From positions 577,545 through 641,544 of the forward strand of contig NZ_JBHUIO010000011.1 in assembly GCF_042682745.1 (NCBI RefSeq): 64,000 nucleotides of DNA, in the 5' to 3' direction. This DNA is from Tumebacillus_A lipolyticus (GTDB lineage: Bacteria > Bacillota > Bacilli > Tumebacillales > Tumebacillaceae). Positions 33,317-41,576 of the stretch are shown here, one piece after another (the stretch's first letter is position 1; every line of letters starts with the position of its first letter). Position numbers and translations under genes: made by a program. The notes below the pieces were generated by a model. It saw only the letters and a list, made by a program, of their open reading frames with translations. It ran no database searches and was not told the origin of the DNA.

Positions 33317-34313
33317 GCTGGCTTCCCTCCTCATTTCCCGTCCGCGCGTAGATGTGCGTGATGATCTCCTCCATCGGCGGATCTTCGATGGTCACATCGA
33401 GGAGACGATAGTTGTGGACGATGTGGGCGAGCACCTCCTCGATCGTCGTCTGCGCCGTATCGACGGAGAGCCGAAGCCCGCTGCCCTTTTGCTTGATGAT
33501 CTGCACGCCATGCAGTTCGAATTGCTCAGGCGTTTCGGCCAACTTCAACTTGACCGTTTTATAGGTGAGAAAGTCACGCTTCATGTTGGTGACCGTATCG
33601 TCGAGGATGATCTGACCGTGATTGATGACGATCGCTCGCTTACAGAGCTGCTCGATGTCACCCGCGTCGTGTGACGTGAGAAAGAGAGTGGTGCCTTCCT
33701 CGCGGTTCATCTCGCGGATCAGCTCGCGGATCTTCTGCTTGACGACGACGTCAAGGCCGATCGTCGGTTCATCGAGAAAGACGATCTGCGGCCGATGCAA
33801 CAGAGCGGCAGCGATCTCGCAGCGCATCCGCTCTCCGAGCGACAGTTTGCGGACGGCCGTATGCAGATAGGGCCCCAGCTCAAACCGTTCGATCAGATCG
33901 TCGCGCCGCTTTTTAAAATCGCCCGGCTTGACTTCATAGATGCGCCCCATCAGCTCAAACGTGTCGAGCGGCGGCAGATGATACCACAGCTGCGACTTCT
34001 GTCCAAAGACAGAGCCGATATGAAAGGCCAGCTTTTGACGCTGCGTCCACGGACAGTAACCGAGGACGGTCGCATCGCCCGCCGTCGGGTGCAAAATGCC
34101 GGTCAGCATTTTGATCGTCGTCGATTTGCCAGCCCCGTTCGGGCCGAGAAAAGCTAACACTTCGCCCTGCTCCACCGCAAAGTCGATCGGCTTCACCGCC
34201 GTCTTCTCCGTCACCTGCGGCTTGAACAACCCCTTAAAACTGCCGATCAGACCTGCCTGCTTGTGTTTGACCGAAAACGATTTGGTCAAACCTTGTACTC
34301 GTATTGCGGACAT
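33297..34313 (-). CDS. ABC exporter ATPase, NatA-like, first gene of a riboswitch-controlled operon
   Basis: A 338-residue ATPase: Walker A GPNGAGKST (about 57-65), signature SLGERMRCEIAAAL (about 155), Walker B IVFLDEPTIGLD (about 173). An extra N-terminal stretch SVKHKQAGLIGSFKGLF distinguishes the group that pairs with two DUF990-type permeases. GGGGAG precedes the ATG by seven bases. The transcript starts with a ykkC-type riboswitch and terminator. Confidence 0.92.
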   Translation of the reverse strand: MSAIRVQGLTKSFSVKHKQAGLIGSFKGLFKPQVTEKTAVKPIDFAVEQGEVLAFLGPNGAGKSTTIKMLTGILHPTAGDATVLGYCPWTQRQKLAFHIGSVFGQKSQLWYHLPPLDTFELMGRIYEVKPGDFKKRRDDLIERFELGPYLHTAVRKLSLGERMRCEIAAALLHRPQIVFLDEPTIGLDVVVKQKIRELIREMNREEGTTLFLTSHDAGDIEQLCKRAIVINHGQIILDDTVTNMKRDFLTYKTVKLKLAETPEQFELHGVQIIKQKGSGLRLSVDTAQTTIEEVLAHIVHNYRLLDVTIEDPPMEEIITHIYARTGNEEGSQHVDVHS

Positions 34314-34336
34314 CTGCTCACTCCCCCTCCGGAAAA

Positions 34337-34482
34337 AAGAAAAGACCTGACGACAAGTTCCCCTGGTGCTGGAACTTGCCGCAGGTCTTTTATCCCCACG
34401 GTGTAACGCGTTCGATACGCGCTCGGCCTCGCTCGGTTCGATCCGGTTTCCCGTCGGCTCCCTAGAGGCCCTTCCACTTGTT
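34337..34482 (-). ncRNA. ykkC-type riboswitch (subtype 2, probably ppGpp or PRPP) with terminator, before an ABC operon
   Basis: On the minus strand the aptamer shows the conserved CTAGGGAGCC and, after a helper hairpin, ACACCGTGGGGATAAAAG, the two hallmarks of ykkC RNAs; P1 is GGCCTC...GAGGCC. The segment after AAAAG reads ACCTGCGG, not the CCCGGGAGA of guanidine-I RNAs, which points to subtype 2 (ppGpp, PRPP or nucleotide sensors). The terminator AAGACCTG...CAGGTCTTTTCTTTTTT (34391-34337) reuses bases of the aptamer's 3' part, a classical on-switch. Association with NatA-like ABC genes is known for the ppGpp group; ligand assignment here is inference. Confidence 0.88.
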
Positions 34483-34488
34483 CTACGT

Positions 34489-34518
34489 ATAGTAGCATGT
34501 GGACATGTCCGTTGACAA
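34489..34518 (-). promoter_or_regulatory. Promoter of the riboswitch-ABC operon
   Basis: Minus strand TTGTCA (34518-34513), 18-base spacer, TACTAT (34494-34489). It places the start just before the aptamer. Confidence 0.75.
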
Positions 34519-34603
34519 GAGACATTTCCATTTGCGCAATTATTCTTTCTTTTTCAATAATCTTTACACTATAATGAAAGAAGAAGAGGCGAGGAGGGAT
34601 AGA

Positions 34604-35353
34604 ATGACAACAGGTCGAGGAAGCGCTTGGTTGGGCGCTGCCCTGTTCGCCATCTGCTATGAGGCGTTGGTGAGCCTGATTGGCTGGTGGTTGTTCGGGC
34701 CACCGCACACATTGGAAGGCAATTTCTCACTGAAAGTGACCGCCACCGTCGGGTTGCCTGCACTTGGGCAATTGCTCGACCCGTCACATCAGATCGGCTC
34801 GCTCGAACTGCAACGCTCGGGCTTCCTGATCAGCACGATGCTGTACCCGATCGTCTCGATGATGCTCTACGCGCTGGCCAACACCGGATATGTCCGGTCG
34901 CTCGCCAAAAGTCAGCGCGACCTGCCGCTCAGTTCGGTGAAAGAGACCTCGCGCATCGCGGTCAGAATGATGGGATGGATGATCCTGCAGTTGCTGCTCA
35001 GCTTGATCATGATGCTGCTGATCGGGTTGCTCGGATTTGTCGGCGGGGCGCTGTCGGTGTTGCTGTTGCTCTGTTTTCGCTATTATTTTCTCTTTTTTGA
35101 GTACGTGCTGGTCGTGGAGCAGACCGCGTTTCGCCAAGCGTTTGGCCGCTCGCTTGAACTCCGCAAAAGCGCGCAGTCGGTCGCCTTTCCCCTCTTTCTC
35201 ATCATCCTGGTCGTCAACGTACTGCTCGGCTATATGGTAAATCAGTTTTTCTCCTACGGGATGATGGCGCTGATGTTGCCGCTCAACGCCATCTTGCACA
35301 CCATGATCCAAAGCAGATTGATGCACGCCTTTTTTGTCGCTCGGGAAGGGTGA
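34604..35353 (+). CDS. Polytopic membrane protein of unknown function
   Basis: A 249-residue protein with about six helices. The C-terminal half (FEYVLVVEQTAFRQAFGRSLELRK) resembles membrane proteins annotated as DUF975 or glycerophosphoryl-diester-phosphodiesterase membrane domains, where a similar VVE...F..AF.RS motif precedes a helix; assignment is tentative. ATG follows GAGGAGGG by five bases. A TATAAT at 34570 gives a likely promoter. Confidence 0.7.
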   Translation: MTTGRGSAWLGAALFAICYEALVSLIGWWLFGPPHTLEGNFSLKVTATVGLPALGQLLDPSHQIGSLELQRSGFLISTMLYPIVSMMLYALANTGYVRSLAKSQRDLPLSSVKETSRIAVRMMGWMILQLLLSLIMMLLIGLLGFVGGALSVLLLLCFRYYFLFFEYVLVVEQTAFRQAFGRSLELRKSAQSVAFPLFLIILVVNVLLGYMVNQFFSYGMMALMLPLNAILHTMIQSRLMHAFFVAREG

Positions 35354-35437
35354 CCGCTGGAAATCGGTTGCCCGCTTGTTCTATACTAGGAGATATTCTT
35401 GGCGCTTTTCCAATCTATCAGACTGAGGTGCTTTCCT

Positions 35438-35743
35438 GTGACAACGATCGAGATGAATGGGCTCGCGGCGAAAAAGATCCGCGAAGCATTGGCAAATGAG
35501 AACAATCCTGAATTGAAGTGCCGCGTCTATGTGGATCATGTGCATGGCGATCATGCGCATTACGGATTGGCGTTCGACACGCAAAAGCCGGAAGACGAAG
35601 TGGTGGTCGCACAAGGGCTGGAACTGCTGGTTGGCCCGGACAACAAAGATTTCCTCAACGGCCTCGTCGTCAAATACCTGCTGTATCCGAGCGAAGGGTT
35701 TAAGATCATCAACCCGAGCAAAAACAACCACGGCGACCACTAG
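35438..35743 (+). CDS. HesB/IscA-like protein lacking the cluster cysteines
   Basis: A 101-residue protein with the beta-fold of HesB/IscA-type scaffold proteins (the segment ELLVGPDNKDFLNGLVVKYL and the C-terminal GFKIINPS are typical). The C-terminal Cys-X-Cys of IscA is replaced by NPSKNNHGDH, and only one Cys (CRVYVD) remains, with a His-rich segment DHVHGDHAHYG nearby. It may bind metal in another way or not at all. GTG start after GAGGTG. Confidence 0.75.
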   Translation: MTTIEMNGLAAKKIREALANENNPELKCRVYVDHVHGDHAHYGLAFDTQKPEDEVVVAQGLELLVGPDNKDFLNGLVVKYLLYPSEGFKIINPSKNNHGDH

Positions 35744-35749
35744 GAGCTG

Positions 35750-36601
35750 ATGAGCGCGCGCGCATTGCACCTGTTGGTCGACGGCGGATCCATGCACCTT
35801 GAGGTGCGCGGGCAGGGTGAACCGGTGCTTTTGGTGCACGGCATCTTCGCTTCCTCCTACTGCTGGCGCCTCGTGGCGGAGCAACTCGCAAAGCGCTATA
35901 CGGTCTATTCGCTCGACCTGCTCGGATTCGGCATGAGCGACATGCCCCCAGACATCGACTATTCGCAGTCGGCACAAGCTCGACGCGTGCTTCAGGTCGT
36001 CGATCAGCTGGGGCTCTCCTCTGTGCGTCTGGTCGGGCATTCGATGGGCGGCGAGATCGCGGCGATGGCCGCCTGCTTCGATGCAACACCATTTTCCCAG
36101 TTGGTGCTGGTGGCAGCAGACGGGTTTCGCCCCGCGTTTAAACCGTGGCAGCGGCGCGTGCTCTCCGGCGCTTGGATGGGCTGGGTGGTGCGGCGAACGT
36201 TTGATGAAAAGGGCTTTCGGCGCTTTGTCAGGCGGATCGTCACTGACCCGACCGTCTATGGAGCGGAGGAGATCGCCCACTATGTCGCACCCTATCGGCG
36301 AGCGGAGTTCCCCCTCGCGATGCGGCGGCTGGCCAAAGACCGCGAGGCGGGCATTCGACCGGAGATGTGCAGCACCATTCAGGTTCCAACCCTCCTGCTC
36401 TGGGGGGAGGAGGATCGCATCGTCCCTCCGCGCATCGGTGAGCAATATCGGGAGCTGCTCCCGAACGTTGTACATTATTTGACATGTCCCAACTGTGGAC
36501 ACATGCCGATGGAGGAGTATCCAGAGTGGTTGACCAGACAGCTGGTCTCCTTTTTTGCGGGCGACCTCGCCGAAACTGTGCGAGCGGATCACAGCTGGTA
36601 G
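35750..36601 (+). CDS. Alpha/beta-hydrolase
   Basis: A 283-residue hydrolase. The oxyanion block LVHGIFASSYCW (about 25-36), nucleophile elbow GHSMGG (about 91-96), acid in GEEDRIVPP and His in CGHMPMEEYPEW (about 247) complete the catalytic triad. A lid-like region of about 60 residues (115-180) lies between. AGGAG sits only three bases before the ATG, so the true start may be slightly downstream. The substrate is unknown. Seven bases after the HesB-like gene, so co-transcribed. Confidence 0.87.
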   Translation: MSARALHLLVDGGSMHLEVRGQGEPVLLVHGIFASSYCWRLVAEQLAKRYTVYSLDLLGFGMSDMPPDIDYSQSAQARRVLQVVDQLGLSSVRLVGHSMGGEIAAMAACFDATPFSQLVLVAADGFRPAFKPWQRRVLSGAWMGWVVRRTFDEKGFRRFVRRIVTDPTVYGAEEIAHYVAPYRRAEFPLAMRRLAKDREAGIRPEMCSTIQVPTLLLWGEEDRIVPPRIGEQYRELLPNVVHYLTCPNCGHMPMEEYPEWLTRQLVSFFAGDLAETVRADHSW

Positions 36602-36644
36602 CATGCCGAGTCGAAGCTCGGATCAAATTGGATCGGATCACAAG

Positions 36645-36671
36645 CTGAGCAAAGGTCTGACCTTTGCTCAG
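36645..36671. terminator. Perfect 13-bp inverted repeat after the hydrolase gene
   Basis: CTGAGCAAAGGTC and GACCTTTGCTCAG are separated by one base. As RNA it would make a strong hairpin; only TTCGG follows, no T-run. It lies 22 bases before an assembly gap and may have contributed to it. Confidence 0.6.
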
Positions 36672-36692
36672 TTCGGTTCACACCGTCAAAAA

Positions 36693-36706
36693 NNNNNNNN
36701 NNNNNN
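36693..36706. other. Assembly gap (14 N)
   Basis: Run of 14 undetermined bases. The true length of the missing piece is not known. It cuts the small minus-strand frame at 36708-36896. Confidence 0.99.
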
Positions 36707-36707
36707 T

Positions 36708-36896
36708 CGCCGATTTCCCCTCAAGCATTGGCACAGGGTCGCTTTCCTGACGGGTGGCGCGAAGGTCGATCATCCGACGGATCAGAGCGCGGTTGCGCTC
36801 GCGCAGATGTTCGAATGCATCACGGACGGGCGGGTGATCTGACAGTTTGCCGCGACACTCGCCCTTTTTCTTACACCGTTTGCGGCCGCTCTGCAC
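36708..36896 (-). CDS. Small basic protein, 3' part lost in the assembly gap
   Basis: A GTG at 36896 has GGAGGGG seven bases before it and opens a frame of at least 63 codons up to the gap. The product is basic with three Cys in a CKKKGEC...-like pattern at the start (RKRCKKKGECRGK) and a charged helix (FEHLRERNRALIRRMIDLR). Not recognised. No other feature explains this stretch; the rest of 36602-37036 shows nothing convincing. Confidence 0.45.
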
Positions 36897-37036
36897 ATCG
36901 CTTCCCCTCCTGTCGCCCGACTTCTAGCTCTTCCAGCATATGCGGGCGTGTACAGGGCGGTGCGCCCAAACAGAGAGCTCGAAGATGCGATCCGCAATCG
37001 CTGGCCGATCTTCTCCACCTTCATTCGCACAGGCTG

Positions 37037-37702
37037 TCAAGTTTGAATCGGCTTGTGATGGGCTGACCACCACCTGCCGATCAGGACGACAGAGAGGGTC
37101 GTGAACACGGGAATCAAATATTCCAAGAATGCGACGTCGAACAGCGGAGCGAGCCATTTGTCCTCCACCAGCATCTTGCCCGCCGTCCACCCGAGCACGC
37201 TCGCCCCGACATAGATCAAGATCGGGTAGCGATTGACCAGCTTGAGAATAGCTTGCGATCCCCAGATGATGATCGGAATGGAGATGCCAAGCCCGATCAG
37301 CACGAGCGAGAGATGCCCTTTTCCCGCCGCCGCCACCGCAAAGATATTGTCGAGCGACAGGATGAGATCGGCGAGAATGATCGTGCGGATCGCCGCTCCA
37401 AACGTTGTACCCTCTTTGACTGGCGTTTCTGCTTGCGAATTGTCGACGAGCAGTTTGATCGCCACCCAGAGCAGAAAGGCACCTCCGATCGCTTGCAGGA
37501 GCGGCACTCGCAACAGGTAGACGGCGACGACCGTCAGCGATACTCGCAGCCCGATCGCGCCGACCGTCCCCCAGTAGATCGCTCGCTTGCGCTGCTGTTC
37601 GGGAAGGCGGCGAGAGGCGAGGGCGATCACCATCGCGTTATCGCCCGATACGACCAGATCGATGATGATGATCGAAAAGAGTGCCCAGATGTAATCGAAC
37701 AC
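37037..37702 (-). CDS. TerC-family metal transporter (YjbE/MeeF-like Mn exporter)
   Basis: A 221-residue membrane protein with seven helices. The two conserved acidic membrane motifs are VVSGDNAMVIALASR (about 18-32) and LILSLDNIFAVAAAG (about 113-127). In Bacillus such proteins export or metalate with manganese. The gene is preceded by a yybP-ykoY Mn riboswitch, which strongly supports a manganese role. GTG start with AAAGGAG about ten bases upstream. Confidence 0.93.
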   Translation of the reverse strand: MFDYIWALFSIIIIDLVVSGDNAMVIALASRRLPEQQRKRAIYWGTVGAIGLRVSLTVVAVYLLRVPLLQAIGGAFLLWVAIKLLVDNSQAETPVKEGTTFGAAIRTIILADLILSLDNIFAVAAAGKGHLSLVLIGLGISIPIIIWGSQAILKLVNRYPILIYVGASVLGWTAGKMLVEDKWLAPLFDVAFLEYLIPVFTTLSVVLIGRWWSAHHKPIQT

Positions 37703-37757
37703 GGCAGAATCGCTCCTTTCACAACCTTACAGAATGTCCAACCGGGGAGAAAAGAAA

Positions 37758-37890
37758 AGAGACCTCTGCCACCGTTTGGCAAAGGTCTCGCTCAACGCAA
37801 GGTCTAACAAAGCCGGAGGTATTCTCACACCTCGTCATGACGACTTTGTCTCAGGCAGATCGGCTGCCTGCAAGCTACTCCCCTTTGATC
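37758..37890 (-). ncRNA. yybP-ykoY manganese riboswitch before terC-like gene
   Basis: On the minus strand CAAAGGGGAGTAGC (about 37888-37875) starts the aptamer, followed by GACAAAGTCGTCATGACGAG, GAGAATACCTCCGGCTTTGT and a closing ACCTTTG. These match the conserved yybP-ykoY core almost exactly. A terminator AGACC..TTTGCC / GGCAGAGGTCT with TCTTTTCTTTT (37788-37750) shares the CCTTTG with P1, so Mn binding would open transcription. Confidence 0.96.
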
Positions 37891-37951
37891 GCTCGATTCG
37901 GTTGACGAGAGCCTGACGGGTAAGAGCGGCTGACAGGCACCTCACTAAAAC

Positions 37952-38338
37952 TTATGTGCAAGGCGCATGCTGTATGTCTTCCGAATCGGCAAGCGGGCTC
38001 ATATTCTCCTGCGGCACCCAGCCTTCCTCACCGTCGCTCAGCTTCTGACACCATACCCAGCCGTTGAGCTCTTGGCTGCCCACAACCGCTTCGCCAACCT
38101 CAACATCCAGCTCTTTGGCGGTGTACGCTTCCAAGATCACGCCTACCTCTTGCTCCTGTCGAATGATCTGCTCGGGCACCCAGCCTTTAAGCGTCTGATC
38201 GAGCGTCGTGCAATAGAGCCAATCTGGCCAGTTCTCAGGCCCCTCATATCGTTTACCGACGCGGACGACCTGACCTTTGGAAAGGGTGATCGGGTTGGGA
38301 TAGTTGCTGCGATGGCTTTTTGTGATCTCGTATTTCAT
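37952..38338 (-). CDS. Double SH3-domain protein
   Basis: A 128-residue soluble protein of two SH3-like repeats: residues 1-62 (GQVVRVGKRY ... GWVPEQII) and 63-120 (DVEVGEAVVG ... GWVPQENM). No signal peptide, so cytosolic. It lies 54 bases downstream of the phosphotransferase gene on the same strand. The role is unknown, probably protein or ligand binding. Confidence 0.82.
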   Translation of the reverse strand: MKYEITKSHRSNYPNPITLSKGQVVRVGKRYEGPENWPDWLYCTTLDQTLKGWVPEQIIRQEQEVGVILEAYTAKELDVEVGEAVVGSQELNGWVWCQKLSDGEEGWVPQENMSPLADSEDIQHAPCT

Positions 38339-38392
38339 GCTGACTCACCTCTGCTTGTGTGATCGTGAACGTTTAACCTGTGGGCGTGCTGG

Positions 38393-39388
38393 TTAGGAAT
38401 TGCTCGCAAACTTCGCATGGCAGCGCGCGCGATAGGCGACCAGCTTCTTGTTGAGATTGGCAAGCCATTCCGGATGATCTTGCGAATCGGAGAGGTCGAC
38501 TGCGCGCAATAGCTTGGCGTACATGACCAAGTTGTGCAGTTCATAAAACTGCTGGATCTGCTGTTCATAGTTGGGGTCGATCTGCGTGGCTGACCGATAC
38601 CCGGACAGAAAGGCGAGAAACAGCGGATGCGACCGATCAAATCCGCCCGCCTCGAAAAGATCGCGAAGCGCATACGCGAGATCTGCCACATACCAGTAGC
38701 GAGAGCAGTCATCAAAGTCGAGGATGCCGATCTCCTCTCCCGCAAAGCGAAGGTTGTCCAGCTCAAAATCATAGTGAATCAATCCGAAGTTCTCCTTAGT
38801 CGTCGGAAGCGTCGAAGCCCAGTGCAGGAGTTGCCCCAACTTCTCTCTGGCAGCCTGATCGTCAGGTGGGATCATCTCGCTCACAAACGCCAGATGGTCG
38901 CGCCACGAAGGTCGCTGCGCAGAAAGTTCTTCCGGCAGTGCTTTCATCGCCTGATGGAGTTTACCAAGCTCTTTTCCCCACGCTGCATACTGTTCTGGGC
39001 GAAGCTCTTCCGCATCTGGATGTTCCCCTGACAGAGCTTCAAAGACGACTGCGTAAAACGTTCCCCACTCCGTTTGAACTTCCTCCACCTCTCGCCCGTG
39101 CAGCGATTTTACAGGTCGCGACACGCGCAACGACCGTTCGTCGAGTGCATGGAGCAGTTCTAACTCCGCTTCGAGCAGCTTTTTCGCTCGCTCCGTACGC
39201 TCGTTAAAACGAAGAAAATGCAATTTTCCCGCATTTTTAAAGATGAAGATAAAATTTGCGCTTGCCCGATAATATTGGGCAGTGCCAGGATCGTGTTCCC
39301 AACGCGCTAGGATCTGCTCCGCCAGCGGGCTTTGCCAGTTTTCATCCACCGTGTCCACCACGCGGTGCATCAAGCTCAGTTTCATCAT
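38393..39388 (-). CDS. Aminoglycoside-phosphotransferase/choline-kinase-fold kinase (CotS-like)
   Basis: A 331-residue protein-kinase-like fold enzyme. The catalytic loop is GLIHYDFELDNLRF (His and Asp near residue 200) and the metal-binding Asp lies in ILDFDDCSRYWY (about 220). Antibiotic, sugar or spore-coat (CotS) kinases share this fold; the substrate is not shown. ATG at 39388 follows GAGGTG by six bases. A structured leader RNA with a terminator precedes it. Confidence 0.85.
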   Translation of the reverse strand: MMKLSLMHRVVDTVDENWQSPLAEQILARWEHDPGTAQYYRASANFIFIFKNAGKLHFLRFNERTERAKKLLEAELELLHALDERSLRVSRPVKSLHGREVEEVQTEWGTFYAVVFEALSGEHPDAEELRPEQYAAWGKELGKLHQAMKALPEELSAQRPSWRDHLAFVSEMIPPDDQAAREKLGQLLHWASTLPTTKENFGLIHYDFELDNLRFAGEEIGILDFDDCSRYWYVADLAYALRDLFEAGGFDRSHPLFLAFLSGYRSATQIDPNYEQQIQQFYELHNLVMYAKLLRAVDLSDSQDHPEWLANLNKKLVAYRARCHAKFASNS

Positions 39389-39447
39389 CCGCAACACCTC
39401 TTCCTCGATCGATTATCTGTGGGAATGGTCGCCATACTCAACCTACT

Positions 39448-39602
39448 AAAAAAGAAGTAGACCTCCCTTGAGCTTCGACGGCTAGGAGAGGTCTCTTCTA
39501 TGTCAACACGTTGAGCCGACACCCTTTTGGGGTATCTGTTGTGCAAACGACCTTAGGTGTTACTAGCACCTAGGGTCTCTTTTTATTGTACGCATACTCT
39601 GT
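39448..39602 (-). ncRNA. Unidentified structured leader or small RNA upstream of a kinase gene
   Basis: A promoter at 39638-39609 would start a minus-strand RNA of about 155 bases with four hairpins: GACCCTAGGTG/CACCTAAGGTC (39572-39549), ACCCC-aaaa-GGGT (39533-39520), TCAAC/GTTGA (39513-39503) and AGACCTCTCC...GGGAGGTCT (39494-39459) followed by ACTTCTTTTTT (terminator). It ends about 60 bases before the kinase ATG. I do not recognise the class: no T-box, SAM, ykkC or 6S core is seen. Either a riboswitch-like attenuator or a stand-alone small RNA. Confidence 0.65.
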
Positions 39603-39608
39603 AAGATC

Positions 39609-39638
39609 ATTCTAGCACAGCAGATCGACGCGTTTCAA
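39609..39638 (-). promoter_or_regulatory. Promoter of the structured leader RNA
   Basis: Minus strand TTGAAA (39638-39633), 18-base spacer, TAGAAT (39614-39609). Confidence 0.75.
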
Positions 39639-39716
39639 GGCTGTCGCTTCCCTCATTGTGCGATGACCAGATCGAGCAATAATCTGCGCAGTGGCCATCA
39701 GATCGAGTTCGCGCGC

Positions 39717-40637
39717 TCAGAGCATTTTTTTGAAGCAGGTGTAGTAGCGGGTCTGGCGCATGCCCACCGCTTCATAGAGCAAAGTCGCTCCCGTTGCATT
39801 GCTAGCATCCACCCCGAGCGAGACTTTCGTTCTTCCCCGCCGGAAAAACTCGGCGAAGCTATGCTGAAGCAACGCTTTGGCAATTCCCTGGCGGCGGAAA
39901 TCGGGCAGCACCGCAAGATTCCCAATCCACCCCGTGTCCCCATAGTCCACATTGAGCGAATGTCCCACCGGCTTGCCGTCCAGTTCGGCAAGCACCCACA
40001 GCGAAGCATCAAAGGTGGATTTTTGAACGGCTGCCTCGATCCACTCCTCAAAAGGAATGTCGTTGAACTCCCAGCTATCCTGAAAACATGCTTTGCGCAC
40101 TTCATAAGCTTGGCGATCATCACGACCGAGGACGAACGGTCGAAGGATGAGCCCTTCCTGCAACTCAGGCTCCGGTGGAGCCTCCGCCAGATCGATCACC
40201 ATGCGATAGAAGTGACGCTCTTCCGCATACCCGAGCTCTTCCATCAGCAAAACCTGCTCGTTGCGCATTCCGTTGATCCAGCGTTTGATCGGCAGCTGCT
40301 GATCCGACCCGCCCATCTCTCTCAGGCGGTTTTCCACCGTCACGGTAAGAGCTTGATCGAGCTCGCGTCCCCAGTGCTCAGGCAGGATGGTCACATCCCC
40401 GATTCCCTTGTAGAGGCAGGCGTAGGCGATGATCTGACCCGCTTGATCTTCGACCATCCATGCATCATGATTCAAATCGAATCCCTTGCGCTTCCACTCA
40501 TCGAGCACTTCCGCTTCGGAGTACTCTGGCTCTCCGTACTCGGCGATCGAGTGGGCGATGAGCAGATCGGCCACCGCCTTCGCATCGTTTAGCACCGGAT
40601 GGCGCATCGTCAAATGTTGCGGTAGAAATGTCTGCAT
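39717..40637 (-). CDS. Tandem GNAT acetyltransferase
   Basis: A 306-residue protein of two GNAT domains, the first degenerate (about 10-150), the second with the acetyl-CoA motif IGNLAVLPDFRRQGIAKALL (about 232-251; RQGIA loop). Tandem GNATs of this size include mycothiol-synthase-like and N-acetyltransferases of unknown role. GAGGA lies before the ATG. Confidence 0.85.
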   Translation of the reverse strand: MQTFLPQHLTMRHPVLNDAKAVADLLIAHSIAEYGEPEYSEAEVLDEWKRKGFDLNHDAWMVEDQAGQIIAYACLYKGIGDVTILPEHWGRELDQALTVTVENRLREMGGSDQQLPIKRWINGMRNEQVLLMEELGYAEERHFYRMVIDLAEAPPEPELQEGLILRPFVLGRDDRQAYEVRKACFQDSWEFNDIPFEEWIEAAVQKSTFDASLWVLAELDGKPVGHSLNVDYGDTGWIGNLAVLPDFRRQGIAKALLQHSFAEFFRRGRTKVSLGVDASNATGATLLYEAVGMRQTRYYTCFKKML

Positions 40638-40785
40638 ACCAATTCCTCATTTCTGCCAAATATTGTTGAAACTATACTGGAAGTTGCGGAAAAAATCAAG
40701 AGATTCTCTACAGTTCGCTTGCACATTTCACTTTATGTGTCATCGATCGGTCGCTTTCGATTCATCTCATCAGCCAGACAGGCAC

Positions 40786-40823
40786 AAAAAAGCGGTCTGC
40801 CCAGTGGCAAACCGCTTTTTTAC
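40786..40823. terminator. Bidirectional terminator after yebC
   Basis: AAAAAAGCGGT...ACCGCTTTTTT with an inner TTTGCC/GGCAGA-like pairing; serves the minus-strand yebC transcript. Confidence 0.88.
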
Positions 40824-40829
40824 ACTCAA

Positions 40830-41576
40830 CTAGCCCTGCAGGAGTTCCATCTCTGCGTCGTCGATCTCCATGTTCGTCGAGACGTTTTGCACATCGTCGT
40901 TGTCTTCGAACACTTCGAGCAGTTTGAGCATGTTTTTCGCATCGTCGCCGGCGACGTTGACTGTGTTCTTGGGCACCATTTGCACATCGGCGTTGACGAA
41001 GGAAAAACCTTGCTCTTCCAGAGCGCTTTTCACACTTTCAAAGTCGGACGGAGCGGTCAAGATTTCAAACTCCTCCTCCGAGACGACCATGTCCTCTGCA
41101 CCCGCTTCAAGCGCAGCCATCATCACCGCATCTTCCTCAAGATCAGATTCGGTGCGATCGAGCGTCAGGACGCCTTTTTCATCGAACATCCACGCCACGC
41201 AGTTCGGCTCGCCGAGCGAACCACCGCGCTTGTTGAACGCCGCTCTGACCTCCGCCCCTGTGCGGTTGCGGTTGTCGGTCAAGCAGTGCACCAGCACCGC
41301 GACGCCACCTGGGCCGTACCCTTCGTAGCGGATCTCTTCATAGGACTCGCCTTCGAGCTGGCCGGAGCCTTTTTTGATCGCGCGCTCGATGTTGTCGATC
41401 GGCATGTTGATCGCACGACCTTTGGCGATCAGGCCTTTCAGTTTAAAGTTCGCATTTGGATCAGGGCCACCGTTTCTCGCGGCAACGATGATCTGACGAG
41501 CAATCTTCACCATCTGGTTGTTTTTCGCACGGTCTTGAACCCCTTTGCGGGCTGCGAAGTTCTTAAACTTTGGCAT
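40830..41576 (-). CDS. yebC: YebC/PmpR-family protein
   Basis: A 248-residue cytosolic protein. N-terminal HTH-containing domain with AARNGGPDPNANFKLKGLIAKGRAINMP-type block, then two ferredoxin-like domains (YEGYGPGGVAVLVHCLTDNRNRT is diagnostic). Members act as transcription regulators or help ribosomes at proline-rich sequences. The N-terminal wording (KFKNFAARKGVQDRAKNNQ) differs from the usual GHSKWANIKHRK, so it is the second Bacillus-type paralogue (YeeI-like). AAGGAG precedes the ATG. Confidence 0.93.
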   Translation of the reverse strand: MPKFKNFAARKGVQDRAKNNQMVKIARQIIVAARNGGPDPNANFKLKGLIAKGRAINMPIDNIERAIKKGSGQLEGESYEEIRYEGYGPGGVAVLVHCLTDNRNRTGAEVRAAFNKRGGSLGEPNCVAWMFDEKGVLTLDRTESDLEEDAVMMAALEAGAEDMVVSEEEFEILTAPSDFESVKSALEEQGFSFVNADVQMVPKNTVNVAGDDAKNMLKLLEVFEDNDDVQNVSTNMEIDDAEMELLQG

